A stretch of DNA of 64,000 nt, from NCBI GenBank assembly GCA_020536535.1, contig JAHLWZ010000868.1, positions 1 to 64,000 on the forward strand, in the 5' to 3' direction. Under the pieces are notes generated by a model. It did no database searches. It was not told the DNA's origin and saw nothing but the letters and a program-made list of their open reading frames with translations. Both the position numbers and the translations under genes were made by a program. This document shows positions 10,844 to 22,983 of this stretch, piece by piece (the stretch's first letter is position 1; each line of letters begins with the position of its first letter). The DNA comes from Pelomyxa schiedti. Its lineage: Eukaryota > Evosea > Pelobiontida > Pelomyxidae.

Positions 10844-12244
10844 ATGCGCAGCTTCGCTGTCCTGGTGTGTGTTGTCGTAGCCACGGCCGGGGTTGTTCTG
10901 TGCGAGCCAATCGTGACAGCAGATCTCGTGGCGAGCATAAACGCGTCGCCCAAGGCGCTGTGGCGCGCGTCGGCGGCGTCGCGGGTGGCGAGGATGGAGC
11001 GCAGCGACGCGGCGAGGCTGTGCGGAACCAAGTTGGAGGCGGCCGGGGGTACGCTTAGGGCGAGGCAGTACGGCGGGATTGTGGGACTGCCAGAGTCGTT
11101 TGATTCCAGGAAGCAGTGGCCCATGTGTGACTCGATGAACGACATTTGGGATCAATCGGATTGTGGTCTGTAACTTTTCTTTTTTTTTTTTTTTTTTTTT
11201 TTGTTTTTTGTTTTTTGTTTTGTTTTTTTAATAGGCACTGTACTACAACATTTTCTCTTAACAAACCTCACTTGTTTGCATAACAGGAAGCTGTTGGGTT
11301 TGTATCCTACCACCACACTGGTTTTCTTTTCATCCTCCCTTTTTTTAGGCTTTTGGGGCTGCTGAAACCATGTCAGATCGCGAGTGCATTGCTCGGGGCT
11401 ATGTGTGCTGCTAATAGAAGTTTCACTTTAGCCTCACTTGGCAAATTAGGATCTCGTTTTGTCGGCTGAAGATATTAATTCGTGCTTCACTACGTGTGGA
11501 AGTTGCAGTGGTGGCTACGTTTCTTGTGCCTGGGCCGATTGGCTTACATTAGGTGTTGTAACTCAGAGTTGCATGCCATATAGCATTCCTCGTGAGTACA
11601 ACGTAAACGTTCCAAATTCTTATTAAGCCCAACAAAAGCATGTTCAAATGATGAGAATTCCTCAAACCCTTGCCCAGAGGATCTGTACCCTACTCCCCCG
11701 TGCGAATCGCAGTGTGTTGATGGAACAGAACCCGTTCCATATCTTGGCAAAGATGCCTGGTCAGTATTTGGAGAATCGAGTATGTTTCTGCGTAATTGCA
11801 CTCGCGTAACCGGTTCAAGACTACTTGGCTGAGATATACAATAACGGACCTTGTGAACCAACATTCACAGGTCCGCTGTCAATCAATTGTTTGTCTATTA
11901 CGCTAACGTACCAATAGTTTATGAAGATTTCTATTCTTATACTGGAGGTATATACCATCACATAACAGGCAGCGCCGTGGGAGGGCATGCCGTCAAGTTT
12001 ATTGGCTGGGGAATCGAAAATGGAACCAAGTAAGCCTAAGGTACATGGTTTCCCTGACTCATTTCGCTAGGTTCTGGACAGCAGCAAACTCTTGGGGAGT
12101 GTAAGTTCTTCCACCTCACCCATCCAATTAACTAACACGGCCGGAATTAGGGACTGGGGAGAAAATGGCTTCTTCCGAATACTCCGTGGTACCAATGAAT
12201 GTGGAATAGAATCGGGTTGTTTTGGAGGCAACCCCGTAGTTTGA
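10844..12244 (+). CDS. Cathepsin B-like papain-family cysteine protease
   Basis: The start is ATG at 10844, with a signal peptide ([20 protein letters not shown]), followed by a propeptide and the mature start [12 protein letters not shown]. The catalytic cysteine motif DCGSCWAFGAA is assembled from three exons, with the CSCW core on an 11-nt exon (11287-11297). Further exons give [24 protein letters not shown] (occluding-loop region), the catalytic histidine in [12 protein letters not shown], and the asparagine in NSWG followed by [13 protein letters not shown]. It ends [16 protein letters not shown]. The catalytic triad is complete, and the order matches the cathepsin B group of peptidase C1. 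The likely place of action is lysosome or phagosome, or secretion. It diverges from the esterase-like gene with under 300 bp between start codons. Confidence 0.88.
11287..11297 (+). other. 11-nt microexon carrying the protease active-site cysteine
   Basis: The sequence GAAGCTGTTGG lies between acceptor ...cataacag and donor gtttgtatcc. With the G left over from the previous exon (ending at 11165) it encodes Gly-Ser-Cys-Trp. The next exon begins at 11349 with AlaPheGlyAla. Only this splicing gives the universally conserved GSCWAF motif. Confidence 0.8.
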
Positions 12245-12762
12245 GTTTTGCCAAAACAAACAAGTTGTGTCAAAACATTTGGATTTATTTTTATTTTTTT
12301 TTTCCTTTACCCCAAACTTCTTCGTGTCCATCCTTTTCCCTTGGGACTCTGAACAGGAATTCTGGGACGAAAGCTGTGGCCTGAGACTGGCCAAGCAGTT
12401 GAGGATCTCAGCCTCCGGCCCGCGGTTACAGGTTGATAAGGTTGTCCCAACACAACTGCACAATTCCCAGGGGAAACCCCTCAGTGGTTAGGCACAAAAA
12501 CGGCCCTCGCACTGGACCGTTTTTTAAAAGAAAAAAGTCCAGGGCATTACTGCCAGTACAAATATAGGCGTTTTCTCATCAAATGAATGTCAATTGATGT
12601 CCGTTTTTTCTACGGAATTTACCTGCAGAACAGTGATTTGCCGGCGCGGGTCTCATCTTGGAAGCAATCAAAAGGCTGAAATAAACGTTTTCAGAACAAA
12701 CAAAAAAACAAAAAAAAAACAAAGAAACATCTTCTGTCTGTGTTGTTGTTGTTACGACTACA
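12245..12762. other. Intergenic with an unexplained open stretch and a hairpin
   Basis: Between the protease stop and the FLVCR-like start. A plus-strand frame is open from about 12350 to 12491 and reads like a basic soluble segment (DESCGLRLAKQLRISASGP), but no start or upstream exon is evident. At about 12494-12527 AAAAACGG and CCGTTTTT form a perfect stem with a short loop followed by T residues, like a possible RNA 3' end. I cannot assign either. The remainder is AT-rich and should contain the promoter of the next gene. Confidence 0.35.
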
Positions 12763-14747
12763 ATGGATTCAAAGGAGGACGGCACTAATATAACGACAAC
12801 GGAGGAGATCTCCGCTGTTACCGTTAGCGTCAGCGTGAATGTAGACAGTGGGGGGGGAGGGGGCAAAGATACACCTCCACAAAAAGGTGAGAAAGAGTAC
12901 AAAACGTACAAACGGAGGTGGGTGATGCTGGTTGCTTTTTGTCAATTGAGAGCATTGCACGAGGTTGCCTGGATCTCGTTTGCCCCAAGTATGTTTCTGG
13001 CCCGTGCTCCGTTGTTGAAACTAACGTGCTCCTCAGTTTCCTCGATTGTCAGTGTATTATTTGGTGTGAGTATCTCGGCTGTGAACACTCTGAGTACCGT
13101 GTACATGCTCACCTACATCATACTATCGCCATTGTCCGCTGTGATGATTTCTCAGTGGGGATTGCGCCCGGCCCTCTGCCTCAGTGCTGTGCTCACCGCG
13201 TTGGGCGGAGCCTTACGTTACGCTGGGGCACTTTGCTCCCAGTTTTGGGTTCTCTGGGGAGGTCAGTTGTTGATGAGCTGTGGGCAGCTCTTTACCTTGC
13301 AATCATCAACTTCTTTGAGCGCTTGCTGGTTCGGCTCTAGTGAAAGGACAAAGAGCACTACTATTGCGTATAGCTCCCAGCCTTCGTAGTCAATGAACTA
13401 ACAACACTTTCAGATATCTGAGTGGAGTCGTAGGTAATCTTGTGGCATTCTTAGTTGGTCCTGTGATAGTGGGAGATTCAGGTGAAAATTTTTCAGTAAG
13501 CAATCAAACCTCCTTGATGAAACTAATTGTTGGTTGAAAGTGGTGGATGTTGTCACAAGGCATTCTTTGTATCTGCGCTGCTCTATTCACTATTGTGCTC
13601 TTCAAGGCTCGACCCCCGTCACCACCTTCGGCGGTTTCGGATCTCCTTTTCTTTAGTTTACAAGTGCGCTATTCATTGAAATGGCTTTTACCTAATTCCA
13701 CAAGATCGAACCTCAAGAAACAGCCAAGAAATGCCTACAGGTTCCTTCAAAGGCCGACATAAAGATGGCGGCACTCACTGTACTGTCCTTGGCGTGGAAG
13801 CTTGGTACAAATTTAGGCTTTGTGTCTTGCCTTACAGCTTTCGGTCTGGTTACTGGAATGTATGTAGACAATACAGCCCTATTGGATTTTTAACTCTTAA
13901 AAAGATCCTGGACCGTAATGACAGTATTAGAACAAATAGTAAAAGCTGAAGGGTACTACGTACTTTGGTCTGTGTTTTCTCATATTTGTAGATATACAAG
14001 CTTCCAAAGTGGAGTGATGGGATCTGTATTGGTTGCATCTGGAGTTATTGCAAGTACATAAGTTCCATTGTTTTCCGCATGTTCCTTATGCTGAGTATTC
14101 AGGCTTCATTGCAAGTCCAATTGTAGATAGATTGAGGTGCTACAAGTTCGCTATGATAATGTGTTCCATTATTTCGCTTCTTCCACTACTTTTCTGTACT
14201 TGTTTTCTCAACTCAGTAAACTACGCCACTCTTATTGTGGTATGTCTTGTACTTGTCACAAATGGTGTTTTACTGATTCTGATCAAGTTATGCGGTGTTA
14301 TGGGAGTTGGAATGACTGCCATTGGACCTCTAGGATTGGTAACCATTTTTTTGACAAAGACACCCTCCATGCTGCTTAAGATACCATAGTAAAATAGGAA
14401 ACGGCTATTGAAGTGACATTCCCCATTTCGGAAGCTGTGACCTCCGTAGCTCTAATGTTTTGTGCCGAAGGCATCTCATTTGCTTTTGTATTTATAGCCA
14501 CTCCAATGGAGGTAATCCTTTTCCGCCTAGATACATGCACTCATTCTGAAACAGGATCCTTCAAGTGGAATGAGAAATTTTCTTGTTTGCTTCCATAACT
14601 ATCATCTGCCTAAGTTAATGCTTCTAGATTTTTTTGGATGTATTTTTACTAGTTGGGCTTCTAGCTTGCATCGCCATGCCTGCAAATTACAAGCGCCTTA
14701 AATATGAGCAAGAAGTACTAACTCACAACCCACTGAGCACACCCTAA
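12763..14747 (+). CDS. FLVCR-like major facilitator transporter
   Basis: ATG at 12763 opens a hydrophilic ~50-residue N-terminus with a Gly run, then YKRRWVMLVAF starts the first membrane helix. VYMLTYIILSPLSAVMISQWGLRPAL matches the TM2-TM3 region of the FLVCR/MFS subfamily (heme, choline or metabolite exporters). Later exons supply further hydrophobic segments: YLSGVVGNLVAFLVGPVIVG near 13420; a segment at 13980-14110 ending SPIVDRL; and 14150-14370 with several helices. The tail is YKRLKYEQEVLTHNPLSTP, ending with TAA at 14745-14747. At least eight introns are needed. I infer about 12 membrane spans; the cargo cannot be deduced. Confidence 0.75.
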
Positions 14748-14839
14748 AAACAAAACAAAAAAGCTCAAGCCATAAATCATTGAGACTCACCTTTTTTTTT
14801 TTCCCACAACATAGGTTCCCACCCCATTGACCCGCATAA

Positions 14840-16631
14840 TTAGGAAAGCCGCAGGATAGATGAGGGGGGGACTTCAAGTACTCCAGTCGGAGATGCCTCC
14901 AACCACAGAGCCTCAGGCGAGGCGCCAGTCAGTCTTTGACCCGGGGCAAATACGGCGAACCTCAGGTTCTGCCCCAAACAGGTTCCAGAGTGCATTACAA
15001 CCCTTGTTGGGGCAACAATGTTGCGAAAGCCTATGTAGGATCATTGTGTATTAAATTTTGGGGAAAAAAAGAAGTTTTGTTTCAGATAAGAAACCTGCTG
15101 TTTTTACATGTCCCGATACAACAATGAAAGGCCAACTTTTGTCGTATACACGAGGGAGGAATTTCTGTGACATGTAGTAAGGAAGGTGCCCGGGCCCTGC
15201 AAATACGGCAATAAATAACAATGGAAAGTGAACATGTGTATTTACCCCAGCTGAATAAGTCTCGTCTCTCTAGTTCCTGAAGTTGTTGGTCAAGTGATGG
15301 CACATCCCAGTCACAGCGAAAATATGACTGTCCTTGTATACCAATTCCATGATGTACAAACAAGAAGTTGTCAAGTCGGAGTGCCCACGGTAAGGAATCT
15401 AGCCATAGTGAATGGATGGCAGACATATTACTGCGGAATTCTTCTTGTGAATTAGACATATATTGAGCGGGTGTCCCTACACCCAGCGAATTCCAGTAGT
15501 GGTGCCACTAAATTTTGGTTGGTTGGGAAAAAAGCCCAATGAAGAAGGTACATTCAGCCACCAGTCCACTGATTTAGCACCGCGGTAGTTATCATGCAAG
15601 GTACACAAGCAAGCAAGGTCGTGATTCCCAAGTATATGGTAAGCCAAACCAGGCATTTCCCACCGCAATGATATAAGAACGTCAAGGGTATCAACTACCT
15701 AGGCATTATGTCTTCAGTGATAAAGGATGGGGGAAAAAAAAGAACCTGTAGGTTGTTATCTATATAATCTCCCACAGTGACTACAGTGGGTGCCATTCCG
15801 TACGTTTGCTGTGCAATTTCAATCCCTTGGGATAAAACTTTCTTGAGGCAGTCAGCACGGCCATGTATGTCAGCTATCACCAGAACAGGCCGATTAGGGG
15901 TTGCACTCTTATTACTAGATATATTATTCCGTGTTTGATACATTGGCAGAGTCGGATTGGGACAGGTGAGAGAGTTCAAGAGATGTGAGGCAGCGACTAA
16001 ATTGGCCTGTCTGGAGAACGTGGGGGGTGTTAACTCAGATGTTTCCGCGGTATCAACGAATTTCGTTAAAGCAGCCTTCAGGATTTCCGCACGCTCAGAA
16101 CCCAGCAAAAGCCTGTCCCTTGCATAAGATGACAAGGTTGATATAACCAATGATCCAATAAGGTCCCTCTCTTCCGAAGTAGACGCTAATGAACTCTGGC
16201 AACTCCATTAAGGAGAACCCAAAAGGAGAAGGGAAAACAAGACTGTTAGAACACGGTAATGACAAAATCCCCAAAAAATATCGTGCTTACATGTTCAACA
16301 AGGAATCAAAAACAACACCAGAGTCCTGCCACGCCGGCGACCACTCCAATCTCCTGAGGGCCACCGCGCGCTTCCCTAAGATAGAACCAGGTGATGTCCC
16401 ACCGGTGGCGCACGTGAGGCTCGCGGTCAGCCCAGAAAGATGCGAGCACCAATCTGGCGCCCCAGGGGCCACACACAGTGGAGCCCTCTGTAAGGCCTGA
16501 TCTGCGATGTCCTCGACGGCTCCCCAGTCGAGAACGGAGAGCCGGTCACTGATGGCCGTGGCAAGCTTCTCAGGCCATTCGGAACCCCGAAGTTTCGTCC
16601 CGAAAACGCGTGGTACTTCGACGGCCGCCAT
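14840..16631 (-). CDS. Calcineurin-like metallophosphoesterase
   Basis: ATG at 16631 (MAAVEVPRVFG). After an N-terminal helical part of ~200 residues, the phosphoesterase motifs appear in order: VIADIHGRADCL (D-x-H), VVTVGDYIDN (GD-x2-D), ILGNHDLAC (GNHD), FVHHGI, then WPFIVVSGHVKTAG (GH-x-H-like) and NIVAPTRVVMHSGTC near the C-terminus. The stop is at 14840-14842 after SSILRLS. The D-x-H, GD, GNHD and GH motifs give the metal ligands of a two-metal Ser/Thr-phosphatase-like fold. The short GDYIDN form resembles bacterial diadenosine-tetraphosphatase or protein-phosphatase-like enzymes rather than PP1/PP2A. It shares a short bidirectional promoter with NIP7 (110 bp between start codons). Confidence 0.82.
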
Positions 16632-16740
16632 CTAACGCTTTTCTATCGTTCTTTTGGGTTTTTTTTTTTTGTTTGTTTTTCCTTTGTTTCTTGGGAAGCC
16701 TTCTGTCTGCAGTTGCATCACTTTAATTAAGCGCTTGGAG

Positions 16741-17526
16741 ATGAGGCCGCTGACAGAGGAAGAAACGAGGGTGTTCTTTGAGAAGCTAGCAAACTTGTGA
16801 GTAGCGGCCGCGGGACTACAACTGGGAATTAATTGGTTTCCGTATGCAGCATAGGTCGCAACATCAAGCTGTTGCTTGAGCGCGAGGACGCCAAATACTG
16901 CTTCAGACTGCACGAGTCAAGGGTGTACTATTTGCGGGAAGACATTGAGCATCATGCGGTTTCAGTACCGAGGGATTTATTGTTGTCCGTCGGCGTGTGC
17001 TTCGGGAAATTTACGAAGCACGGCAAGTTCAAGTTACTTATCACATGCCTCGATTATCTCAGCCAGTATGCCAAGGTAGAGCATGTTGGCATGAGTTTAC
17101 TACCCAAACCCACTTACAAACAAAAAAAAAAAGCACAAACTGTGGATTAAGCCATCAGCAGAGATGTCGTTTTTGTATGGTAATCACATTCTTAAAGCTG
17201 GATTGGGTAGAATAACAGAAAACACCGAACAGTATGGTACCCCACAACCAAAGACCTCCATTTACCTTCATCATTTAGGAACCAAGGTGTTGTAATATTT
17301 TCCATGGCAGATGTTCCATTAGGTAAAGCCACCAAACAACAACAATTAAAAAAAGTAAACATAGCCAACACTCAAACCACTTTCCCTCGTTCCAGGTTTT
17401 GGAGTTATGGCACAATCCACGCAACAGTGTAGAAAAGTCACCCCTGAAGCAGTCATTTGTTACCACAATGCCGATGTTGGAGAGTATCTTCGTGAGGAAG
17501 AAACCTCCCTTGTTGGGAATGCATAA
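16741..17526 (+). CDS. NIP7: 60S ribosome biogenesis protein NIP7
   Basis: Spliced from four exons. The N-terminus [18 protein letters not shown], then [13 protein letters not shown] and [13 protein letters not shown], follows the eukaryotic NIP7 family almost residue for residue. The C-terminal PUA domain is present: [42 protein letters not shown] and [14 protein letters not shown], ending at TAA 17524-17526. NIP7 binds RNA through its PUA domain and is needed for 27S pre-rRNA processing and large-subunit assembly in the nucleolus. The first intron (about 53 nt) begins gtgagtagcgg and ends tatgcag. The length of ~180 residues is normal. Neighbours do not form a functional cluster. Confidence 0.95.
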
Positions 17527-17661
17527 ATTCAACTTTGTGAGATCTTTTGTTTTCTTTCTTGCTTGCTTTTGCCGTCCGGGCAATGCTGTCTTCACCTTGG
17601 CCAAGATCTGAATTTTCTTCTTTTTGATCGTTTCCAAAAAAGAAACACAAGACCAAAAAAA

Positions 17662-20600
17662 ATGTCAGGACGACACCACGGTTCGTCCTCGTCGTCGCGA
17701 AGTAGTGACGACCATCACTACCACGGACACACGGCGACCTCATCTTCATCGCGTCATCACTCGCACCACTCGGACGACCGGCACGACGATCGGCACGATG
17801 ACCGGCACCACCACTCCTCGCACTCTTCTTCTGCGTCCTCGCCTGGCGGCTCTTCGGCAACAGCAGCACCTGCGGCAGAAAAGCAGGCCGTAGCCGTCAA
17901 AAAGGAGCAAGAGGAGACCGCTACCAAGCCCAAAGTTGACGAGAAGGAGCTGGCGCCTGCCCCACCTTCAGCGGAGCCACTTACAACGACCGCCACCGCT
18001 GTTGCTACTGCCGCTGCCGTGAAGGCTGAATCCGCGGAGGGAAATAAGAACGGGAGTGAGGAACCGGAGGCAGTTGCCTCAGCAACGAAGGTTCCACAAG
18101 TTTCGGCGTCAGTGACCTCTTCTGCGTCTTCCACTGTCAATGATGCCCAACCGATTACTCTTCCGGAAGGACCAACTACGGGCAAGCGTGACGCAGAGCA
18201 CTCCCCTATGACAGAAGAAGCTGAGGAGAGCGTAGAGTACGCTGGTGACGCTCCATCCGAGTCTGCTGCAGATAGTAGTAAGCCTCGCGTAACGGCTGCG
18301 ATCGTTGGCAGTAGTGATCAGAATACTACGAGCACCACTAGCACCAGTGCAGTTTTGGGCCCTCCGAAGCCACCTTCTATCAAGCGAAGGAAGGGTAGGA
18401 ACACCCACATATAAACCCGAACTAACCAGAAATCATACACATAAGTTCTTGCATTCCAAAGTCTCTTTTTAAAAGGCATTCCATCTGCAGAGATGTACGA
18501 AAAGAGTTACATGCACAGAGGTAACATTCTTAGTTCCATGACACGTCATAACGCCACATACAGATGTTATCACACATATCGTGGCAACACAAGCAGACTT
18601 TGTTATAACTGGTAGTGTGGATGGACACATAAAATTTTGGAAGAAAGAACCTGTTGGGATTGAATTCGTAAAACACTTCCGTTCTCATATCGGTAGAAGC
18701 AATCAATAACATCTCTCTGTAACCTTTCCCAACAGGACCTATTACATCCCTTGCAGCCAGCAAAGATGGTCTAACCCTTGTCAGTACTTCAGTTGATAAA
18801 ACTTTCAAGATATATGACATTCAGACTTTTGGTACGATACGAAAATTTTCTCTGTAGACTCATCAAAATAGACATGGTTGATCTGTTCTCCTTACCTTAT
18901 GTACCGTCAACAAGTGAGTGGGTGACCAAAAAAGGGAAGATGCTTGCAATGTAAGCATATAAGTGTAGTCCCTTAATACTTACCTGTTTAGTGCCTCGAC
19001 AACGTCTCCTGTTATTTATTTTTATGATATTAACAAAGTGGGAATCGATAAGGATACAAAAACTGCTTTACCAGTTGCTAAAATGAGCTTGCATAGCCAA
19101 CCAGTAACTATAATAAAGGTAGTTTTAAATGTACAGTTCAAGAAATTAAGCGCCAGCAGTTCAATATTGCCCTTGGATTTGTTGCAAGTGTTGACAGAAG
19201 TGGTCTAATAGAATTCTGGAAACCAACTGGTGACTTCGGTTTTCCAGCTGATGCTGTGAAGTTCACTATGAAGTTGGATACGGATCTTTTCACTTTTTCT
19301 ATGGTTGCGCCGTGGTACCACATTTTATTTCTCATTTTCATGTAGAATAAAACGGTACCTGTGTCACTAGAGTTCTCTCCAAATGGCAAATTATTTGCGA
19401 CCATGGGAAAGGACAGAATGGTTAGAGTCTTCAACACACTAACAGGTAAGATTTATAGAACGTACAATGAATCTCTCAGTGTGTGGAATGCAATCCAGAA
19501 GGTGTGACAGATTTTTTTTATTAAACATGTGTGACTTCACAATAGTCAGAAGAAGATAATCCTTACAAGCTGGAACCAATTGATTTTGGAAGGCGTATTG
19601 CTGTCGAAAGGGAAATCGATGAGAAAGAAATGACACCCCCTTCTAACGTTGTCTTCGACGAATCTGGGCATTTCGTCTTGTATCCAAGTCTCATAGGAAT
19701 CAAGGGTACTTATGGTTATGACTCACTACTCTAATTAAATACTGTCTCAGTGGTTAACTTGGTTTCCGATTCTATTGTGCGCGTTTTGGGGAAAGTCGAA
19801 AGTTCCACGAGATTCCTGAATATTGCCGTTTTTCAAGTACCAAGCTTCTCCCCTGGAAACAAACCAACATATCTCAGGGAAAAAGTGAAGGTGACCTTGC
19901 TCTTGATACAAGGAACAGAAATGCCGATCCCGATCCAACTATTTTTTGCTGTGCCTATAAACAGCAACGGTTCTACCTATTCACAACAAGGGAGCCAACT
20001 GAGCCTGACGAGTATGCCAGTACTCTGTCCTTCACCTTCTCACCAGTCCTCTAGGGAAAACATCGTGGAAACAGGCCGTGATGTATTCAATGAACGACCA
20101 GCTGAAGTTACGAAAGGCGTGACACCCACTTCTTTACCTTCATCACGTTTGGCCAAAGCTGCAGTTATTCACACAACCATGGGAGACATATCAATCAAGC
20201 TGTTTCCAGTCGAGTTGAGTTTAGCCCGAAAACCAGCAATAGCTAATCACAAGACAGATGCCCGAAAACTGTGGAAAACTTTACAGTGCATAGTAAGAAC
20301 GGTTATTACAACGGGCACACATTCCACCGAGTCATAAAAGGATTTATGATACAGACTGGTGATCCTCTAGGTGAGTTCCATATGCATGCTTGGCCTTGTT
20401 CCCAACAAACAAAGGTGATGGAACTGGAGGCGAGTCCATCTGGGGTACAGACTTTGAAGATGAGTTTAACCGGTCTCTTCGCCATGACAGGCCCTTCACT
20501 GTATCCATGGCCAATGCTGGTTTGTGCTCTTCATTTCTACCACCCCACTTACATTTGCCAGGTCCCAATACAAACGGTTCCCAGTTCTTTATCACAACTG

Positions 20601-20776
20601 TTGCCATTCCTCGCTTGGACAACAAGCACACTGTGTTTGGGCGTGTAACCAAAGGTCAAGAGGTAGTTCTTGACATAGAGAGAGTGAAGACCGACAGGCT
20701 AGACAGGCCCCTCGCTGACGTAAAAATTGTGTGCGTGGACACTCTCTTTGAAGAAATCAAGGACGACGGCCACTAG
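17662..20776 (+). CDS. PPWD1: PPWD1-type WD40 and cyclophilin peptidyl-prolyl isomerase
   Basis: ATG at 17662 opens a long Ser/His/Asp- and then Ala/Glu/Thr-rich N-terminus of ~240 residues. From KRRK the conserved protein begins: [15 protein letters not shown], then WD repeats across many short exons, including [21 protein letters not shown] and [22 protein letters not shown]. The C-terminus is a cyclophilin domain: [52 protein letters not shown] and [11 protein letters not shown]. The catalytic-site residues ([11 protein letters not shown]) are present. The order and linkers match human PPWD1, a spliceosome-associated isomerase of the nucleus. The low-complexity head is far longer than usual. 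Stop TAG at 20774-20776. Confidence 0.93.
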
Positions 20777-21067
20777 AAGCTCAGTTTCAGCCCCAATCAA
20801 TCAAGATTTAGAAGAACAAAAAAATTTTCCGTCTTTTGAAATTTTCCGAAAGTTAAACGTATTCGTGAATGGCATCTGTGGGGTTGTCTTGCGCGGCGTG
20901 CCACGCACAGCACAACATTTTGAGGATTTTGTCTTGTATGTGTTCGCTATCCCACAACAAACAAATGAGCACACACTGAGCTACGAAAAGGCAAGCACAG
21001 GGCGTGCAAGGGGTGCGTGGAGCAGGCTACCGAGAGACACGAAGAAGCGCACCCAAACACGGGAAAG

Positions 21068-21720
21068 ATGCCGAAGCCGAGGTACCAGGCCTGCCCTGTC
21101 TGCGGTGCCCAGACGAGATCTTTCCACTTCGCAGTTTCTGTGGCGTTTCGGTATGGAATCGGCATTAGTATGCACACGTACGAGGGGTACAGGGAGATGC
21201 AACTGAGTGAGCTGCAGGATCCAGCCACTGTGGCTGATATGGTGGAATTCATAGAGGAGCATCGGGGAATTGCGAGCCTGGAAGAGTTCACTCCCTCGAA
21301 TGCGCTGATGATTGAGGGTGGCTATCTGTCCGCTGACAATCATTGCATCGTGTCATCAACTAAAAGAATACCCCCGACTGGTCAGTTTGCCAGTTTCCAT
21401 GTTGACGAGCACAAATCCATTACACTACTCAAAGCTCTGAAGAGTTGTACACTCACACGGAGAGACACAGCCCCCTGGTGCATGTGCCCCACGCTATTTA
21501 TTCACTCCTAGGAGTTGTGAAAACAGGAACCCCACTGGTTGCTGCCTCAACCTTGATCTTCAAAACATTCGAGGAATACTTTCCGTATCTCAATTTGTGT
21601 GGTGAGACACATAAACATGCACAGAATAAACCCCGTAACACATACGACACAAAGAGCATTGAAGTAGTCTCGCTGGACGAAACCGTCACTGCGGCCCCGG
21701 CTACTTGTTTGTGGTGTTAA
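21068..21720 (+). CDS. Hypothetical protein with N-terminal CxxC motif
   Basis: ATG at 21068 (MPKPRYQACPVCGAQ) opens a reading frame with good amino acid balance: YEGYREMQLSELQDPATVADMVEFIEEH and STKRIPPTGQFASFHVDEH. A 65-70 nt intron at about 21438-21510 (gttgtacactcac ... cactcctag) joins LLKALK to VVKTGTPLVAASTLIF. A frame is then open to TAA at 21718-21720; an additional intron and tail beyond it are possible. The single CxxC near the N-terminus could be half of a zinc site. I do not recognise the family. No signal peptide or membrane span is evident. Confidence 0.5.
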
Positions 21721-21990
21721 GAGTTCGTTGATGGTGCAAGCGAGAGTGAAAGTGATTCGCTGCTGAGCCACCGGCGATATACCTAATTGGGACGGGCTAA
21801 AGGTGATCTTTTTCCTGGAGAGAGATTCGGTGCCACTTTTCTCTGATTATAGGTGGCGTTTTAGTAAGCCGACAGAAAAGTTGGCCGCCGGAAGAAAACA
21901 TGCATCGGTTGATTTGATTTTCGGCATTTTCCCGGTTTTTTAAACTTTCTTTTCCTCGAGAGATATACAATAAAAAAAAAAAAAAACACC

Positions 21991-22886
21991 ATGCAGACCA
22001 CAACAACCATAGACTGCACGACAACAAACTTTTGCACCCAAGACACAGACAACACAGAAGACATTGACTTGTCACCAGAGGGGGAAGAATCACACATGAA
22101 TACGAACAACAGCAGAGGCGAGGTGTACTACGCCGTTCCCCAGGAACGATCTCCTTCCACTGCTCCGCCTGTTGCCCTTTTACTGTCTACGCTGGTTAGT
22201 TACACTGCGAACATGCACAGCAGCAGGCTAAACCACCGAAGACACGAGACGTGCTTTGAGGGCCGGTGTCTTCCACCGATCAGTCTCGAGGACTACCTGT
22301 CAAGGTAAAAAACCCGGATTGTTTTGTTTTTCTTCTGTCCATATCTGACATTCCGACAGAATAGAGACCCACGCAAACTGCTCCAAAGAGACATTCATTA
22401 CCGCGCTTGTTTATGTAGACAGAGTCATCCAGCTCAACCCTGGATTTCGAGTGACGTCAGCCAACGTCCACCGACTCATCCTGGCCTGTATTCTAATTGC
22501 GCTCAAAGTCCAGGAAGACCTGTTCTACACCAACAAGTTCTACTCCGCCATCGGGGGCGTTCCTCTTCCCGAACTCAATATGCTCGAACGCCGGCTCCTC
22601 AACTTGCTCAACTTCGAGCTTTTCGTGTCCGTGACTCAATTCGGAATGTACCAGGAAGCCCTCAACTCCGCAATTCATGTTGGTGCGTCCCTTCCCCTCC
22701 TCAAAACCACATTTCTCACTCAAACTCCTGAAAGTCCAACGAATTGCCGACGAGCAACAATTGGACGGACCGCATTTAGCGGAAAATGATGTTGATGATG
22801 GAGATCAGACTGGGGAGACTCCTCAGGCTGCTGCAGAGTTCGACGAGAATGAGGCACGGGACTCCCATAACGTGCCAGGTGAATGA
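21991..22886 (+). CDS. PHO80-like (P/U-type) cyclin
   Basis: ATG at 21991 (MQTTTTIDC) with a Thr/Asn-rich head. The cyclin box starts around PPVALLLSTLVSYT and continues over an intron at about 22306-22360 into SKETFITALVYVDRVIQLN, VTSANVHRLILACILIALKVQEDLFYTNKFYSAIGG and LPELNMLERRLLNLLNFELFVS. These are the diagnostic motifs of Pho80/Pcl and plant U-type cyclins. A second intron (about 22692-22740) joins AIHV to QRIADEQQLDG and an acidic tail ending at TGA 22886. Family members pair with Pho85/CDK5-like kinases in nutrient and cell-cycle control. The partner kinase is not in this window. Confidence 0.85.
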
Positions 22887-22983
22887 TCACTATTATGGGT
22901 TGATCCCCGTTCACCTGTTGTAATAACACCGAATGTAAAAACCCAGTGAAAGTAAAAACAAAACTGAGTGTCAATTTTCATTA

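Noticed and set aside
8046-12244. M15-like peptidase, esterase and cathepsin genes as a coordinated digestion or defence cluster
   Set aside because: Only proximity supports it; genes have separate promoters and mixed strands, and neighbours on both sides are unrelated.
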